Translations under genes and position numbers: made by a program
DNA from: Epsilonproteobacteria bacterium (ex Lamellibrachia satsuma)
GTDB taxonomy: Bacteria; Campylobacterota; Campylobacteria; Campylobacterales; Sulfurovaceae
Reading direction: 5' to 3'
Length of the DNA: 36,806 nucleotides
Assembly: GCA_003934925.1 (NCBI GenBank)
Contig: JQIX01000026.1
Location: 1-36,806 of the forward strand
The notes under the pieces: generated by a model
The model's database searches: none
Seen by the model: the letters and a program-made list of their open reading frames with translations, nothing else
What the model was told of the DNA's origin: nothing
In this document: positions 15,866 through 24,938 of the stretch, piece after piece
Numbering within the stretch: position 1 is the first letter of the stretch
Layout of the letters: the number at the start of each line of letters is the position of its first letter

Positions 15866-16738
15866 ATGTGGTATCTTACTACTATCATTCTGATCTTCAC
15901 AGCAATTCTACTGCTGTCGCTGGCCATGATCCATCTTGGTTTCCGGGTACCCAGGAATCCGGAGAAAACGGATCCGGGCAGCGTGGGGTTGGTGTTTAAG
16001 ACCGTCTCCATCCCTACAGTTTCGCAGAAACAGCTATTTGGCTGGCTGCTCCCGATTCCCGGCGCCACTACCATTATGGTGATCCTCCATGGCTGGGGTG
16101 GCAATGCAGAGCAAATGCTGCCTTTGGCTCTTCCTTTCCATCAAGCCGGAATGAATGTACTGCTGATAGATGCGCGCAATCACGGCCGTAGTGATCGAGA
16201 CGGTTTTTCATCTCTTCCCCGATTCGCCGAAGATTTGGAAAAGGCAATTGAATGGCTAAAGCATACTTACCCTGAATATTCCCGAAAAATTGCGCTGTTG
16301 GGACACTCAGTTGGTGGCGGGGCAGTACTGTTTGCAGCCTCCAAACGAAGTGACATTGATGCCGTGATCAGTATCTCTGCCTTTGCACATCCCAAATGGA
16401 TGATGCAGCGCTTTCTAAAGAGACAGCATATCCCTGCCTTCCTTATCACCTTCATCATTCGTTATGTTGAGTGGGTTATCGGATACCGCTATGAGGAGAT
16501 AGCCCCTATCAATACTGTATGCCACATCAAATGCCCGGTCCTTCTGGCCCATGGAAAGACAGACCTGACAGTACCAGTGGAAGATGCATTGATCATCAGG
16601 AGGGAATGCCAGCGATCGAATATCAGGCTCTTGACAGTAGAGAATGCAGGTCATGAATCAGTGGAAAAGATCAAAACACACAAAAAAGAACTGGTAGAGT
16701 TTCTCCGAGATTCCGGATTCCCTTTACCTTCTCTATAA
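15866..16738 (+). CDS. Membrane-anchored alpha/beta hydrolase
   Basis: 290 residues. An N-terminal hydrophobic helix (about 3-24) anchors an alpha/beta-hydrolase domain with oxyanion segment HGWGG, nucleophile serine in GHSVGG, aspartate in HGKTDLTVP and histidine in NAGHES, the full catalytic triad. Similar proteins are unspecific esterases or lipases; the substrate is unknown. It begins right after a broken radical-SAM gene, and its coding sequence looks richer in G and C than its neighbours, so it may have arrived by transfer (inference by eye). An AAAGGA lies about ten bases before the ATG. Confidence 0.88.
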   Translation: MWYLTTIILIFTAILLLSLAMIHLGFRVPRNPEKTDPGSVGLVFKTVSIPTVSQKQLFGWLLPIPGATTIMVILHGWGGNAEQMLPLALPFHQAGMNVLLIDARNHGRSDRDGFSSLPRFAEDLEKAIEWLKHTYPEYSRKIALLGHSVGGGAVLFAASKRSDIDAVISISAFAHPKWMMQRFLKRQHIPAFLITFIIRYVEWVIGYRYEEIAPINTVCHIKCPVLLAHGKTDLTVPVEDALIIRRECQRSNIRLLTVENAGHESVEKIKTHKKELVEFLRDSGFPLPSL

Positions 16739-16751
16739 AACAAAGAGTCTG

Positions 16752-17411
16752 TTAAGATATTTTTGTTTCACCTCTCCCATGATCATCTTTGCGGGCTCGA
16801 AGAGCTACAAAGGCTCCTTCGCCATACCCATTTTTGACTGCAGTGTCCATATGTTCCAGATCTTTTCCAAAAAGAGTTTGGGTGCAGACAATCTCAGAAA
16901 AACCGGCTTTTTTTAACAATCCGATAACCTCATTTACATCATAAAAGCGGGCTTCACCATAAAAACGACTATTAAGGCGGTTTTTCTCATAATGTTGGCC
17001 CAGTACTGACCCCCTGTCTACAAAACCGATGATCACGTAACTGTCCGGTTTCAGGATCCGGTAAATATTTTGCAGGCTTAAGAGTGGATCGTCAACAAAA
17101 CAGATCGTTGTTACCATCAGTGCGAAGTCAAAGGTTTCATTAGCAACCGGAAGATCCTCAGCGATACCTTCGATCACGTTAATCCCCTTGGATCGAGCTA
17201 TTTTTGCCATCTTGGAAGAAGGCTCAACTCCTGTTCTAATGCCAAGTGGCACGGCGAACCGTCCACTCCCGACACCAATCTCTATACCATTTTTAAAAGG
17301 AGGCAAAAGCTTTTTTATCGCCTCTATCTCGGCATTGTAAAGCATTGAATGTTTTTCAAACCATGCTTCATACGCTTGTGAAAATTTTTCAAATGCTACT
17401 GTTCTCGGCAT
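16752..17411 (-). CDS. SAM-dependent class I methyltransferase
   Basis: 219-residue cytoplasmic methyltransferase. Motif I is EIGVGSGRFA (about 40-49), followed by GVEPS at the end of strand two, GIAEDLPVANETFDFAL and VTTICFVDDP, the usual layout of UbiE-like (Methyltransf_11) enzymes. The substrate cannot be inferred. It starts 16 bases after the radical-SAM gene stop with its own AAGGAAT site, so the two form an operon. Confidence 0.88.
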   Translation of the reverse strand: MPRTVAFEKFSQAYEAWFEKHSMLYNAEIEAIKKLLPPFKNGIEIGVGSGRFAVPLGIRTGVEPSSKMAKIARSKGINVIEGIAEDLPVANETFDFALMVTTICFVDDPLLSLQNIYRILKPDSYVIIGFVDRGSVLGQHYEKNRLNSRFYGEARFYDVNEVIGLLKKAGFSEIVCTQTLFGKDLEHMDTAVKNGYGEGAFVALRARKDDHGRGETKIS

Positions 17412-17427
17412 GATACTTATTCCTTAT

Positions 17428-18453
17428 TTAGTGCCATACACCTTCAAGAGAGTATCCGCAATGCGGACATATACCATTATCATCTAGCTCATTGGTGACA
17501 TACTGTCCGATATGTCCTGTTCTGTCTATCACTTTTTCACCGCATTTTGGGCAGTAGGTTGATTCATGCTCTTCATCCTCTATATTGCCGACATAAATGT
17601 ATTTCAACCCCTCTTCTTTGCCTATATCATAAGCTCTGCGCAGTGTTGATCCAGGAGTGGATGGGACATCGAGCATCTTATACATGGGGTGAAAAGCAGA
17701 GAGGTGCCATGGTATGGTCGGATCGACCTCTGCAATGAATTTGGCGATACCCCTTATCTCTTCATCAGAATCATTCTTGCCCGGGATCAACAGTGTCGTT
17801 ATTTCGACCCAGATCCCTTTTTCATGGGCATATTTGACACATTCAAGTACTGGCTTGAGCCTTGCACCGCAGATGTCTTTGTAGAACTCTTCTGTAAAGC
17901 CTTTGATATCTATGTTCATTCCGTCAATATACGGTGCAAGCAGGTCTATGGCCTTGTGTGTTTCAAATCCGCTGGTAACATAGATGTTTTTCAGTCCTTT
18001 CTCGTGTGCAAGTTTCGCCGTATCATACGTATACTCAAAAAAGACGATCGGCTCGTTGTAGGTATATGCAATGGATTGGCATCCATTCTCTATGGCAAGC
18101 TCGACGATACGTTCCGGTGGGTACTCTTTTCCGAAAATTTGGTGATTATGTTCCTTCGGATACTGGGAGATTTCAAAATTCTGACAAAATTTACAGGAAA
18201 AGTTACAACCTACCGTTCCAAATGAAAATGCCGTACTGCCCGGCAGGAAATTGAACATCGGCTTTTTCTCCACAGGGTCAATGTTCACCACAGATGCAAG
18301 TCCATAGACAAGCAATTTAAGTTCACCGTCCTCCACTTTTCTTACCCCACAGATACCATATTCACCTTCATCAAGCTTACAGGATTGTGCACATGCCTGA
18401 CATAATACTTTGCCGCTACTGAGTTTTTTACTTAACCATGCTGTTGCTGACAT
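17428..18453 (-). CDS. amrS: AmmeMemoRadiSam-type radical SAM enzyme
   Basis: 341 residues. An N-terminal cysteine region (C18, C21, C25, C35) precedes the radical-SAM cluster motif C83-x3-C87-x2-C90 (CNFSCKFCQN), and a zinc-ribbon-like tail has CPKCG and CPHCG. This matches the radical partner of the AmmeMemoRadiSam system, in which it normally works with AMMECR1 and Memo proteins. Neither partner is adjacent here. The product of the system is, as far as I know, not settled. It is followed by a methyltransferase and is divergent from metK, which makes its cosubstrate. Confidence 0.9.
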   Translation of the reverse strand: MSATAWLSKKLSSGKVLCQACAQSCKLDEGEYGICGVRKVEDGELKLLVYGLASVVNIDPVEKKPMFNFLPGSTAFSFGTVGCNFSCKFCQNFEISQYPKEHNHQIFGKEYPPERIVELAIENGCQSIAYTYNEPIVFFEYTYDTAKLAHEKGLKNIYVTSGFETHKAIDLLAPYIDGMNIDIKGFTEEFYKDICGARLKPVLECVKYAHEKGIWVEITTLLIPGKNDSDEEIRGIAKFIAEVDPTIPWHLSAFHPMYKMLDVPSTPGSTLRRAYDIGKEEGLKYIYVGNIEDEEHESTYCPKCGEKVIDRTGHIGQYVTNELDDNGICPHCGYSLEGVWH

Positions 18454-18526
18454 CTTATCTCCTTTGTATACTTTCTTTTATTATACTACAAAAAAGAGTT
18501 AATGTTTGAAGATTGATAATTTCTTA

Positions 18527-18535
18527 TGTTATCAT
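18527..18535 (+). promoter_or_regulatory. Extended -10-like promoter of metK
   Basis: TGTTATCAT, one mismatch from TGnTATAAT, placing the transcript start near 18542, 15 bases before the metK ATG. The leader is too short for a SAM riboswitch. Confidence 0.45.
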
Positions 18536-18556
18536 ATAGATAAAAAAGGGATTTTT

Positions 18557-19768
18557 ATGTATCTTTTTGCTTCTGAAGCCGTATCGGCAGGCCATCCAGA
18601 TAAGTGTGCAGATATTATTGCCGATTCGATCGTAGATAAATTGCTGCAGCTCGATCCTGAGGCAAAAGTTGCAACAGAAGTATTCATTAGCGGGAAACAT
18701 ATCATCATAGGTGGAGAAGTCAAAAGCACTAAACCTGTAGAAACTGCATTTTATGAAGATATCACCAGAAATGCGCTTGAAAAGATAGGGTATCCTGAAA
18801 GTGGATTTAAAAGAGGCGAAACGCTTTTCCCTGATGAGACGGATATTGAGGTCTATGTCAGCAAACAATCTCCTGATATCACGATGGGTGTGGTCAAGGA
18901 AGGTAAAGAGATAGGTGCCGGGGACCAGGGTATGATGTTTGGCTATGCGACCTGTGAACGTGAAGATTATATGCCTACAGCCTTTTCCTATGCACGCCAG
19001 ATCAGGGATGTGCTGTACCATTATGCCCGTGAACATCCCGATATGTTCGGTGTTGATATTAAAACGGAAGTAGTGATGGATTATGGCAGCAAGGAAAATT
19101 TTGATAACTGTAAGCCTGAGCGTATCGCAAAGATCATTGTAGCGATTCCTCATGTGAATAGCTTACAAGCAGATGAAGTACATAGTATGGTTAAAAAGAT
19201 CATAGCAGAGGAAGTAAAGTTTGAAGCAGGGCACTTCAATGAGGATTCTGTCCTGTTTTACATCAACAATACAGGAAGATTTGTGACGCATTCACCGATA
19301 GCCGATTCAGGTCTTACCGGTAGAAAAGTAGTGTGTGATACCTATGGCGGCTATGCCCCCATTGGCGGTGGGTCACAAAGTTCCAAAGATTACAGCAAAG
19401 TGGACCGGTCGGCACTCTATGCTGCCAGGTGGCTGGCAAAGCATATCGTAGCAGCAGGACTTGCCAAAAAGGCACTGGTACAGCTTTCCTATGTGATCGC
19501 TGAACCCAGACCCATTTCTGTTACCGTCGATACACAGCATACAAGCCTGATAAAGCTTAAAGATGAAAAACTTTCCCAAATGATCGCTGATAAATTTTTA
19601 CTCAGTCCAAGATGGATCACTGACAAGTTCGGATTGGACCAGCCATCCAAGGAGAGTTTCTTGTATGCAGAAGTTGCAGCAAAAGGACAGATAGGGTATG
19701 AAGAATATCCGTGGGAAGAACTGGATGGACTGAAGTGGTTCAGAAGCTTGAAAGAGCAAAGTGTTTAA
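18557..19768 (+). CDS. metK: S-adenosylmethionine synthetase
   Basis: Makes SAM from methionine and ATP. The N terminus SEAVSAGHPDKCAD (ATP site), GAGDQGMMFGYA, and GGYAPIGGGSQSSKDYSKVDRSA are the MetK signatures. I choose ATG 18557 (403 residues, normal length) with AAAAGGGA just before it; the in-frame ATG at 18506 lies upstream of the likely promoter. It is divergent from amrS and converges with the dehydrogenase gene. Its neighbours are unusually rich in SAM users. Confidence 0.98.
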   Translation: MYLFASEAVSAGHPDKCADIIADSIVDKLLQLDPEAKVATEVFISGKHIIIGGEVKSTKPVETAFYEDITRNALEKIGYPESGFKRGETLFPDETDIEVYVSKQSPDITMGVVKEGKEIGAGDQGMMFGYATCEREDYMPTAFSYARQIRDVLYHYAREHPDMFGVDIKTEVVMDYGSKENFDNCKPERIAKIIVAIPHVNSLQADEVHSMVKKIIAEEVKFEAGHFNEDSVLFYINNTGRFVTHSPIADSGLTGRKVVCDTYGGYAPIGGGSQSSKDYSKVDRSALYAARWLAKHIVAAGLAKKALVQLSYVIAEPRPISVTVDTQHTSLIKLKDEKLSQMIADKFLLSPRWITDKFGLDQPSKESFLYAEVAAKGQIGYEEYPWEELDGLKWFRSLKEQSV

Positions 19769-19778
19769 TAGACAGTAT

Positions 19779-20705
19779 TTAATCATATTCTTTTTTACAT
19801 GCTAATTTGAGACAGTTCTGCGGTATCTCTCCATTTAGAAACTGTTTCATGTTTAGTAAAGAGATATCCATGATCCTGGCTAAAGCTTCTTTTGTATAAT
19901 AGGCCATATGAGGGGTATAAAGAAAATTCTTTTTCTGGGAAAGCGAAATATCACTGCATACATCGGAGGCAATGATATTCGACAGTGACCGATAGAGTGT
20001 TTCTTCTATGATCTCACATCTTGCAGTATTGATGATGATACAATCTTTTTTGATCCATGGAGCGTTTTCCTTGTTAATAAGCTCCTGCGTAGAAGGGGTC
20101 AAAGGCAAAGCAGGCATGAGAATATCAGCATTTTTCAATACCTTTTCCAAAGGGACAAAGGCTATCCCCAGTTCATCAAAAACAGCTTTATGTGTCCGGC
20201 TGTATCCTACTATTTTCATCCCAAAGCCTTTGGCTATCTTTGCCATCTGCAAACCTATGGTTCCCAGTCCGAGAATTCCTATGGTTTTACCAAATAGTTC
20301 TATGCCTTTGAGATCAAGGTAGTCCAGATTGCCTTTTTTACTGCGATCCAAAGCAATATAGGTTTTTCTGGTAGCATTCAAAAGAAGAGAGAAAGCAAAC
20401 TCTGCAACAGCAGGCCCTGCATATCCTGCAACATTGCTTACTTTCATATCTTTTTGATAAAGTGTTTTACATTTGATATGGTCAAAACCGCTAGAACGGG
20501 TTTGCAGGTAACAAAGTTTGGGAAGTTTATTCAGAATATTATCTGTAATACGTGACCCAACAAAGACTGAGATCACTTCATACTCTTCAGCTTTTGTTAG
20601 ACTATCCTGGATAGGTTCTTCAAAGAAGAATAGTTCATGCCCTTTCAGCTTTGAGCTAAAAAATATTTTTTCTTCTTCTTTTGTTTCAAAAAATGCGATC
20701 TTCAT
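19779..20705 (-). CDS. D-isomer-specific 2-hydroxyacid dehydrogenase
   Basis: 308 residues with a catalytic domain flanking a Rossmann NAD(H) domain: GILGLGTIG (GxGxxG), TARCEI with the substrate-binding arginine, and TPHMAY with the catalytic histidine. The segment that usually reads DVFExEP with the assisting glutamate is shortened here (SDVCSDIS), so that residue is absent or displaced. It reduces or oxidises a 2-keto/2-hydroxy acid, perhaps lactate, but the substrate is unknown. Its stop lies ten bases from the metK stop. Confidence 0.88.
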   Translation of the reverse strand: MKIAFFETKEEEKIFFSSKLKGHELFFFEEPIQDSLTKAEEYEVISVFVGSRITDNILNKLPKLCYLQTRSSGFDHIKCKTLYQKDMKVSNVAGYAGPAVAEFAFSLLLNATRKTYIALDRSKKGNLDYLDLKGIELFGKTIGILGLGTIGLQMAKIAKGFGMKIVGYSRTHKAVFDELGIAFVPLEKVLKNADILMPALPLTPSTQELINKENAPWIKKDCIIINTARCEIIEETLYRSLSNIIASDVCSDISLSQKKNFLYTPHMAYYTKEALARIMDISLLNMKQFLNGEIPQNCLKLACKKEYD

Positions 20706-20856
20706 ATTGATCCTTTATCTCTTTTCTCTACATAATATATCTAATTTTACCAAAACAGAAATACAGGATATAGTAAACCTTGAAATAATAAAGTTAGACA
20801 ATATTGCTTTTGACTTTTTAACTTGATGAAGATTAATTCCATAAGTTTGTTTAAAG

Positions 20857-20865
20857 TGATATAAT
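20857..20865 (+). promoter_or_regulatory. Extended -10 promoter of the DksA-like gene
   Basis: TGATATAAT, 23 bases before the ATG. The 182-base gap between the dehydrogenase and this gene otherwise shows nothing recognisable. Confidence 0.6.
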
Positions 20866-20887
20866 ACAAAAAAATAAGGAGTGAATT

Positions 20888-21232
20888 ATGCAAAAAAGAA
20901 ATGATCTTGATTTTGAGAAATTTGAAAAAATACTTAAAGAAAGAGTGGTACAGCTTGAAGATAATATAGCACAACTAAAAGCAGAGTTGGATAGTGTAGG
21001 CAGTGAAGATGAGATCGATGATGTGGAAGATCTTGTATCACTGAAGAATATCAGCCAAAAAGACAATACTATTTTGGAGCGGCAGGAAGATGAACTCGAA
21101 GAGACCCTGCATGCACTGGCGAAAATCAAGAATGGGACCTACGGAATATGTGAGAAAAGTGCAAAACTCATACCGCTTGAAAGGCTGGAAGCCAATCCTA
21201 TAGCAAGGTATATAGTGGGCGTAGAAGATTAA
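20888..21232 (+). CDS. DksA/TraR-family protein lacking the zinc site
   Basis: 114 residues. The N-terminal 80 residues form an acidic coiled coil, and the C terminus (GTYGICEKSAKLIPLERLEANPIARY) is that of the DksA/TraR fold. The usual C-x2-C-x17-C-x2-C finger is reduced to C88; the other positions are S91, I109 and V112, at exactly the expected spacing. DksA-like proteins enter the RNA polymerase secondary channel and change promoter choice, often with ppGpp. A zinc-free version is known for some DksA paralogues. AAGGAG precedes the ATG. Confidence 0.85.
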   Translation: MQKRNDLDFEKFEKILKERVVQLEDNIAQLKAELDSVGSEDEIDDVEDLVSLKNISQKDNTILERQEDELEETLHALAKIKNGTYGICEKSAKLIPLERLEANPIARYIVGVED

Positions 21233-21337
21233 AGAGCAGTCTTACAAAACGGTTATGATTGTTACATGATTGTCTAATAGATAAGGCAGTGGGATATTAT
21301 ATAGTGGACCTTATTTTGCTAAAGGGAGATTTCTGAG

Positions 21338-22477
21338 ATGAAAATTGGTATTCCAAAAGAGATAAAAACCAAGGAATATAGGGTTGGAATTATTCCTTCC
21401 GGTGTCAGAGTGCTTGTTGAAAGCGGGCATGAAGTCTATATCGAAAAAGATGCTGGGAGAAAAAGCGGTTTTTCCAATAATGATTATAAGGAAGCCGGGG
21501 CAACGATCCTTCAAAGTCCAAAAGAGTTATATGACGCTTGTGAAATGATCCTAAAGGTCAAAGAGCCTCAACCCAGTGAGTATGATCTTTTAAAAGCTGG
21601 CCAGATACTCTTTACCTATCTTCATCTTGCTCCCCAGAGAGAATTGACTGAGATACTTAAAGAAAAAAAAGTGACAGCTATAGCGTATGAAACGGTTCAA
21701 GAAGGCAAAAGAGTGCCTCTGCTTGAACCTATGAGCCAGATCGCAGGCAAAATGGCACCGATGGTCGCAGGCTATTTCCTTTCAGCGCATACTAATGGGA
21801 TGGGTGTATTAATAGGAGGAACAAGCGGCGTATTGCCGGCCAAAATATTGATCATTGGAAGCGGAACAGTAGCTAGGAACGCAGCTAAAATTGCTTCGGG
21901 AATGGGTGCCGATGTCATTGTCATGGGAAGAAATCCAAACAGCATGAGGGAAGTTGAAGCGTTGTTGCCGGAAAATGTTTCAACACTCTACTCCAACCGT
22001 TACAATATTGAAAAGATCCTGCCTACAGTGGATATCGTTATAGGAGCTGTCTATAATACCGGTGAGAAAGCACCGCACCTGATCACAAGGGAGATGCTTG
22101 CTCTATGTAAAAAAGGAGCGGTTTTGGTGGATGTTGCCATTGACCAGGGAGGATGCATTGAGACTTCCAGGCCCACAACGCATGATGATCCTGTTTTTGA
22201 GGTGGATGGCGTAATACACTACTGTGTCGCAAATATGCCCGGAGATTATCCTGTAACTTCTACGCATGCATTAGCCAATGCAACGATCCCTTATGTAAAA
22301 AAGATCGCAGATATGGGATGGCAGAATGCTAGTTTACAGGACAGTGCTATCTACAGCGGTGTGAATGTTGCAGGCGGATTTGTGACGGAAGATGCGGTAG
22401 CCAAAGCACATCAAATGGAATATTACGAGTTAAAAGATATTATGGATAATTGTCCTAACTTTGGAGGCACTGCATGA
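21338..22477 (+). CDS. ald: Alanine dehydrogenase
   Basis: NAD-dependent interconversion of L-alanine with pyruvate and ammonia. The N terminus MKIGIPKEIK, catalytic K75 (KVKEP) and H96 (YLHLA), and the Rossmann motif IIGSGTVARNAAKIA identify the family; 379 residues is normal. AAGGGAG lies nine bases before the ATG. The stop overlaps the start of the Lon-like protease gene by four bases (ATGA), so the two are translationally coupled. This pairing of alanine catabolism or synthesis with a protease is odd and may reflect amino-acid recycling (inference). Confidence 0.97.
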   Translation: MKIGIPKEIKTKEYRVGIIPSGVRVLVESGHEVYIEKDAGRKSGFSNNDYKEAGATILQSPKELYDACEMILKVKEPQPSEYDLLKAGQILFTYLHLAPQRELTEILKEKKVTAIAYETVQEGKRVPLLEPMSQIAGKMAPMVAGYFLSAHTNGMGVLIGGTSGVLPAKILIIGSGTVARNAAKIASGMGADVIVMGRNPNSMREVEALLPENVSTLYSNRYNIEKILPTVDIVIGAVYNTGEKAPHLITREMLALCKKGAVLVDVAIDQGGCIETSRPTTHDDPVFEVDGVIHYCVANMPGDYPVTSTHALANATIPYVKKIADMGWQNASLQDSAIYSGVNVAGGFVTEDAVAKAHQMEYYELKDIMDNCPNFGGTA

Positions 22478-24861
22478 TAAAACCACTGAATGTTGACAAG
22501 CTCTATACACATTGTAACCTGGGGATATTTGATTTTAAAACGACTGCCGAGTTGGAAGATCTTGATGAGATCATAGGCCAGAGCAGGGCACTAAAGGCGA
22601 TCAGTTTTGGAATAGGTATAAAGAAAGAAGGTTACAACCTTTACGCAATGGGAAAACTCGGCAGCGGAAAACACAGTGTTGTCGAAAAGTTTATTCAAAG
22701 TCGTGCCAAAGAAGAGGAAAAACCGGGAGACTGGTGTTATGTGAACAATTTTGAAGATCCAAGAAAACCGATCTCATTAAAACTTCGGCCCTCTATGGGA
22801 ATAAAGCTCAAAGATGACATGGAAGAATTGATAGAGGAATTGAAGAATATCATCCCTGCTATTTATGAAAGTGAAGAATACAGGGAAAAGAAACAATCCA
22901 TCATTGATAAATTCAATGAGATCAAAGAGCAATCTTTTGAATCTCTAAAAGAGAAAGCAAAGCAGGAATCCATAGCTATCCGATATACGGCATCAGGATA
23001 CACACTCTCTCCTATAAGCAAAGAGAACAAAATTCTCGAAAAAGAGGAGTATCAGGCCCTCAGCGATAAAAAGAAAGCGCAGATCCAGGAGAAGATCAAA
23101 AAATTCACAACCCAAATAGAAAATACTGCACAAGATATGATGATAAAGGGCAGGGAACAGCAAAAAGAGATTAGAGAACTTGAACGCAATATGACAAAAA
23201 AATCTGTAGATAACAGTATAGATGACTTGAAAAAGAAATATCAGGATTATGATAAAATTTTAACCTATCTGGAAAGCGTTGAAGAGGATATTATCAAAAA
23301 TTCCCAGGATTTTCTGCCTGCAACACAAACCAATCTTTTCTTTATGGGGATAAGATCAACAAAAGACAGTGGTATATTTAATAAATATCGTGTCAACGTC
23401 CTAGTAAGCCATAAAGACGTAGATGGTGCACCCATCATTTATGAGAACAATCCAACCTATGCAAATCTATTTGGAGAGATCGAACATATCGCACAGATGG
23501 GTACACTTTTGACTGATTTTAATCTTATCAAAGCAGGTGCACTGCATAAAGCCAATGGCGGATATCTGATCCTGGATGCTTCAAAGGTTTTGATGCAGCC
23601 TTTTGTCTGGGAAGGACTCAAAAGAATGCTTAGATCTGGTGAGATCCGCATAGAGTCCTTAGCCCAGTCTCTTAGTCTTATCAGTACCCTTACACTGGAA
23701 CCGGAGACGATCGCATTGGATATCAAGATCGTTCTGATCGGAAGCAGAATACTCTATTATCTACTATATAACTATGATCCGGAGTTTAAAGAGCTTTTCA
23801 AGATCAATGCTGATTTTGAAAACGATACCCCCAGAAATGATGAGAACAGTTTACTTTATGCCAAAATGATCGGAATGATCGCAAGAGACAATGCACTTTT
23901 GCCTTTGGACAGAGAGGCTGTAGGCAAAGTGATCGAATACAGTTCCCGCTTGGCTGAAGACAGTCAAAAGCTCTCAACACACTTGGGAAGTTTAAATAAC
24001 CTGCTGCAGGAAGCTGATTTTATTGCTAGACAAAAAAAGAAGCAAAAGATTACTAAAGCCAATATCGTTCAAGCAATTGTTGAAAAGATCGAAAGATCAG
24101 ACAGGATCAAAGACCGAATGTACGAAGCGATCCAAAGAGGGACCATTCTCATCCAGACTGCTGGAAAGGCTATAGGGCAGGTAAATGGTGTAGCCATCAT
24201 GGATCTTGGAAATTTCTCTTTTGGACATCCTTTAAAGATCACAGCACTTACGCGGCTTGGTAAAAGGGGAGTGGTAAACATAGAAAGAGAAGCCAAACTG
24301 AGCGGTCCGATGCACGATAAAGGGATTATGATACTTTCAGCCTATCTGGCAGCTACCTATGCCAAGGACTTCCCGCTCAGTATGACGGCAACACTGGTAT
24401 TTGAACAGTCATATGGTAAAGTTGAAGGTGATAGTGCTTCATGTGCAGAGCTGTTTGCTTTACTCTCTTCACTGAGCGAACGGGCTCTGGACCAATCCAT
24501 CGCAGCGACAGGCTCGATCAATCAAAACGGTCAAGTCCAGGCAGTAGGTGGGATTAATGAAAAGATAGAGGGCTTTTTTGACGTATGCTCTCTTGTAAGC
24601 AGTACCAAAAGAAACGGTATCATTATTCCGGCATCAAATGTAAAGCATCTGATGCTTAAAGAGGAAGTGTTGGAAGCTGTTAAAAACGGTACATTTGAGA
24701 TCTATGCCATTGAAAGTATAGATGAGGGAATGGAGATACTAACAGGTAAAAAGAGCGGCAAAAAAGACAGTAACGGTAAATTTCCAAAAAGAAGTACCAA
24801 CTATCTTGTAGAAGAGAAGTTAAAACTCCTTGCCAATAAAAGCAAGCGAAAAAAAATATAA
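22474..24861 (+). CDS. Lon-type ATP-dependent protease (LonB/AAA_32 class)
   Basis: 795 residues. The N-terminal AAA part has Walker A GKLGSGKHS (residues 60-68) interrupted by a long charged helical insert (about 115-270); residues about 340-480 carry the rest of the ATPase core. The C-terminal Lon protease domain has the catalytic dyad S654 (EGDSAS) and K697 (GINEKIEG), 43 residues apart as in E. coli Lon. There is no N-terminal substrate-binding domain of classic LonA. No membrane segments are visible, so a soluble quality-control or regulatory protease is likely. It is coupled to ald by a 4-base overlap. Confidence 0.92.
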   Translation: MIKPLNVDKLYTHCNLGIFDFKTTAELEDLDEIIGQSRALKAISFGIGIKKEGYNLYAMGKLGSGKHSVVEKFIQSRAKEEEKPGDWCYVNNFEDPRKPISLKLRPSMGIKLKDDMEELIEELKNIIPAIYESEEYREKKQSIIDKFNEIKEQSFESLKEKAKQESIAIRYTASGYTLSPISKENKILEKEEYQALSDKKKAQIQEKIKKFTTQIENTAQDMMIKGREQQKEIRELERNMTKKSVDNSIDDLKKKYQDYDKILTYLESVEEDIIKNSQDFLPATQTNLFFMGIRSTKDSGIFNKYRVNVLVSHKDVDGAPIIYENNPTYANLFGEIEHIAQMGTLLTDFNLIKAGALHKANGGYLILDASKVLMQPFVWEGLKRMLRSGEIRIESLAQSLSLISTLTLEPETIALDIKIVLIGSRILYYLLYNYDPEFKELFKINADFENDTPRNDENSLLYAKMIGMIARDNALLPLDREAVGKVIEYSSRLAEDSQKLSTHLGSLNNLLQEADFIARQKKKQKITKANIVQAIVEKIERSDRIKDRMYEAIQRGTILIQTAGKAIGQVNGVAIMDLGNFSFGHPLKITALTRLGKRGVVNIEREAKLSGPMHDKGIMILSAYLAATYAKDFPLSMTATLVFEQSYGKVEGDSASCAELFALLSSLSERALDQSIAATGSINQNGQVQAVGGINEKIEGFFDVCSLVSSTKRNGIIIPASNVKHLMLKEEVLEAVKNGTFEIYAIESIDEGMEILTGKKSGKKDSNGKFPKRSTNYLVEEKLKLLANKSKRKKI

Positions 24862-24910
24862 GGTTCAAGATTGATTTCATAATTTATTGAAAATTCATTA
24901 TTTCATATTT

Positions 24911-24919
24911 TGGTATAAT
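24911..24919 (+). promoter_or_regulatory. Extended -10 promoter of the amidohydrolase/DUF1704/ATP-grasp operon
   Basis: TGGTATAAT, 20 bases before the last base ahead of the first ATG, in the 77-base gap after the Lon-like gene. It implies that the three-gene unit is transcribed independently of ald and the protease. Confidence 0.6.
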
Positions 24920-24938
24920 AAAAAAATAAGGAGACAAG

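Noticed and set aside
18454-18556. SAM riboswitch upstream of metK
   Set aside because: The gap is 103 bases shared with a divergent gene, and the predicted metK leader is about 15 bases.
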